Shown: one piece after another, positions 6,954-7,014 of the stretch
Layout: every line of letters begins with the position of its first letter
Numbering within the stretch: position 1 is the first letter of the stretch
DNA from: Rhodospirillales bacterium
GTDB lineage: Bacteria; Pseudomonadota; Alphaproteobacteria; Rhodospirillales; Casp-alpha2
NCBI GenBank assembly: GCA_018664265.1
Contig: JABJOR010000364.1
Coordinates: 1-7,014 of the forward strand
Length of the DNA stretch: 7,014 nucleotides
Reading direction: 5' to 3'
The notes under the pieces: model-generated
What the model was told of the DNA's origin: nothing
Databases searched by the model: none
Seen by the model: only the letters and a program-made list of their open reading frames with translations
Made by a program: the position numbers and the translations under genes

Positions 6954-7014
6954 TGGCAGGGGCACCAGGACTCGAACCCGGGACCTATGGTTTTGGAGAC
7001 CATCGCTCTACCAA
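6954..7014 (-). tRNA. tRNA-Trp (CCA anticodon), 5' end beyond window
   Basis: Sixty-one bases of the 3' side of a tRNA are visible. The CCA tail is encoded (6954-6956) after discriminator G (6957). The acceptor 3' strand is 6958-6964. The T arm CCGGG-TTCGAGT-CCTGG is 6965-6981, and the variable loop AGGTC is 6982-6986. The anticodon stem ATGGT/ACCAT encloses the loop CTCCAAA (6992-6998), which gives anticodon CCA, tryptophan. The D arm is only partly present and the acceptor 5' strand lies past 7014. tRNA-Trp next to secE-nusG is a recurrent arrangement in Alphaproteobacteria. Confidence 0.97.

Noticed and set aside
1..7014. Mobile element, CRISPR array, defence island or other undescribed gene system
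   Set aside because: All coding sequence is accounted for by conserved housekeeping genes in their standard order, with no terminal repeats, integrase or transposase frames, or spaced repeat arrays.

Overview
The window is a bacterial housekeeping locus carried entirely on the minus strand. In transcription order, from high to low coordinates, it holds the 3' part of tRNA-Trp, secE, nusG, rplK (L11), rplA (L1), rplJ (L10), rplL (L7/L12) and the first 1092 codons of rpoB (RNA polymerase beta). The rpoB reading frame is open to the window edge and contains no stop. The long plus-strand ORFs are antisense shadows of these genes.

The proteins are of alphaproteobacterial type. RpoB reads [20 protein letters not shown] in the rifampicin region and has an IRKDFGR N-terminus. 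L10 begins with GTG and reads MDR. tRNA-Trp lies just upstream of secE. Base composition looks moderate, in the high-40s % GC by eye. A Rhodospirillales-like marine lineage is a reasonable guess, but the genus cannot be fixed from sequence reading alone.

Layout: 6954-7014 is tRNA-Trp(CCA), with its 5' end outside the window. 6645-6842 is secE and 6112-6642 is nusG, separated by 2 bases. 5949-6111 is a structured leader. It opens with a hairpin that copies the L1-binding part of 23S rRNA and continues with three more hairpins before rplK. 5517-5948 is rplK and 4818-5513 is rplA, 3 bases apart. 4496-4817 is a 322-base leader holding a clear L10-leader fold (4548-4613), an extra hairpin before the rplJ ribosome binding site, and a weak promoter candidate. 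3977-4495 is rplJ (GTG start) and 3549-3923 is rplL. 3277-3548 is a 272-base gap with a strong hairpin just after rplL, probably the attenuator or processing site that lowers rpoB expression relative to L7/L12, plus a second hairpin and a short direct repeat. 1-3276 is rpoB.

The genes supply the Sec translocon, the NusG elongation factor, the ribosomal L1 arm and L11/L10/L7-L12 stalk, and the polymerase beta subunit. The visible control points are RNA structures: a probable L1 feedback site for rplK-rplA, an L10 feedback site for rplJ-rplL, and a hairpin between rplL and rpoB. I found no mobile element, CRISPR array, defence gene or unknown protein-coding gene. The points worth a second look are in the leader RNAs, not in a new gene system.
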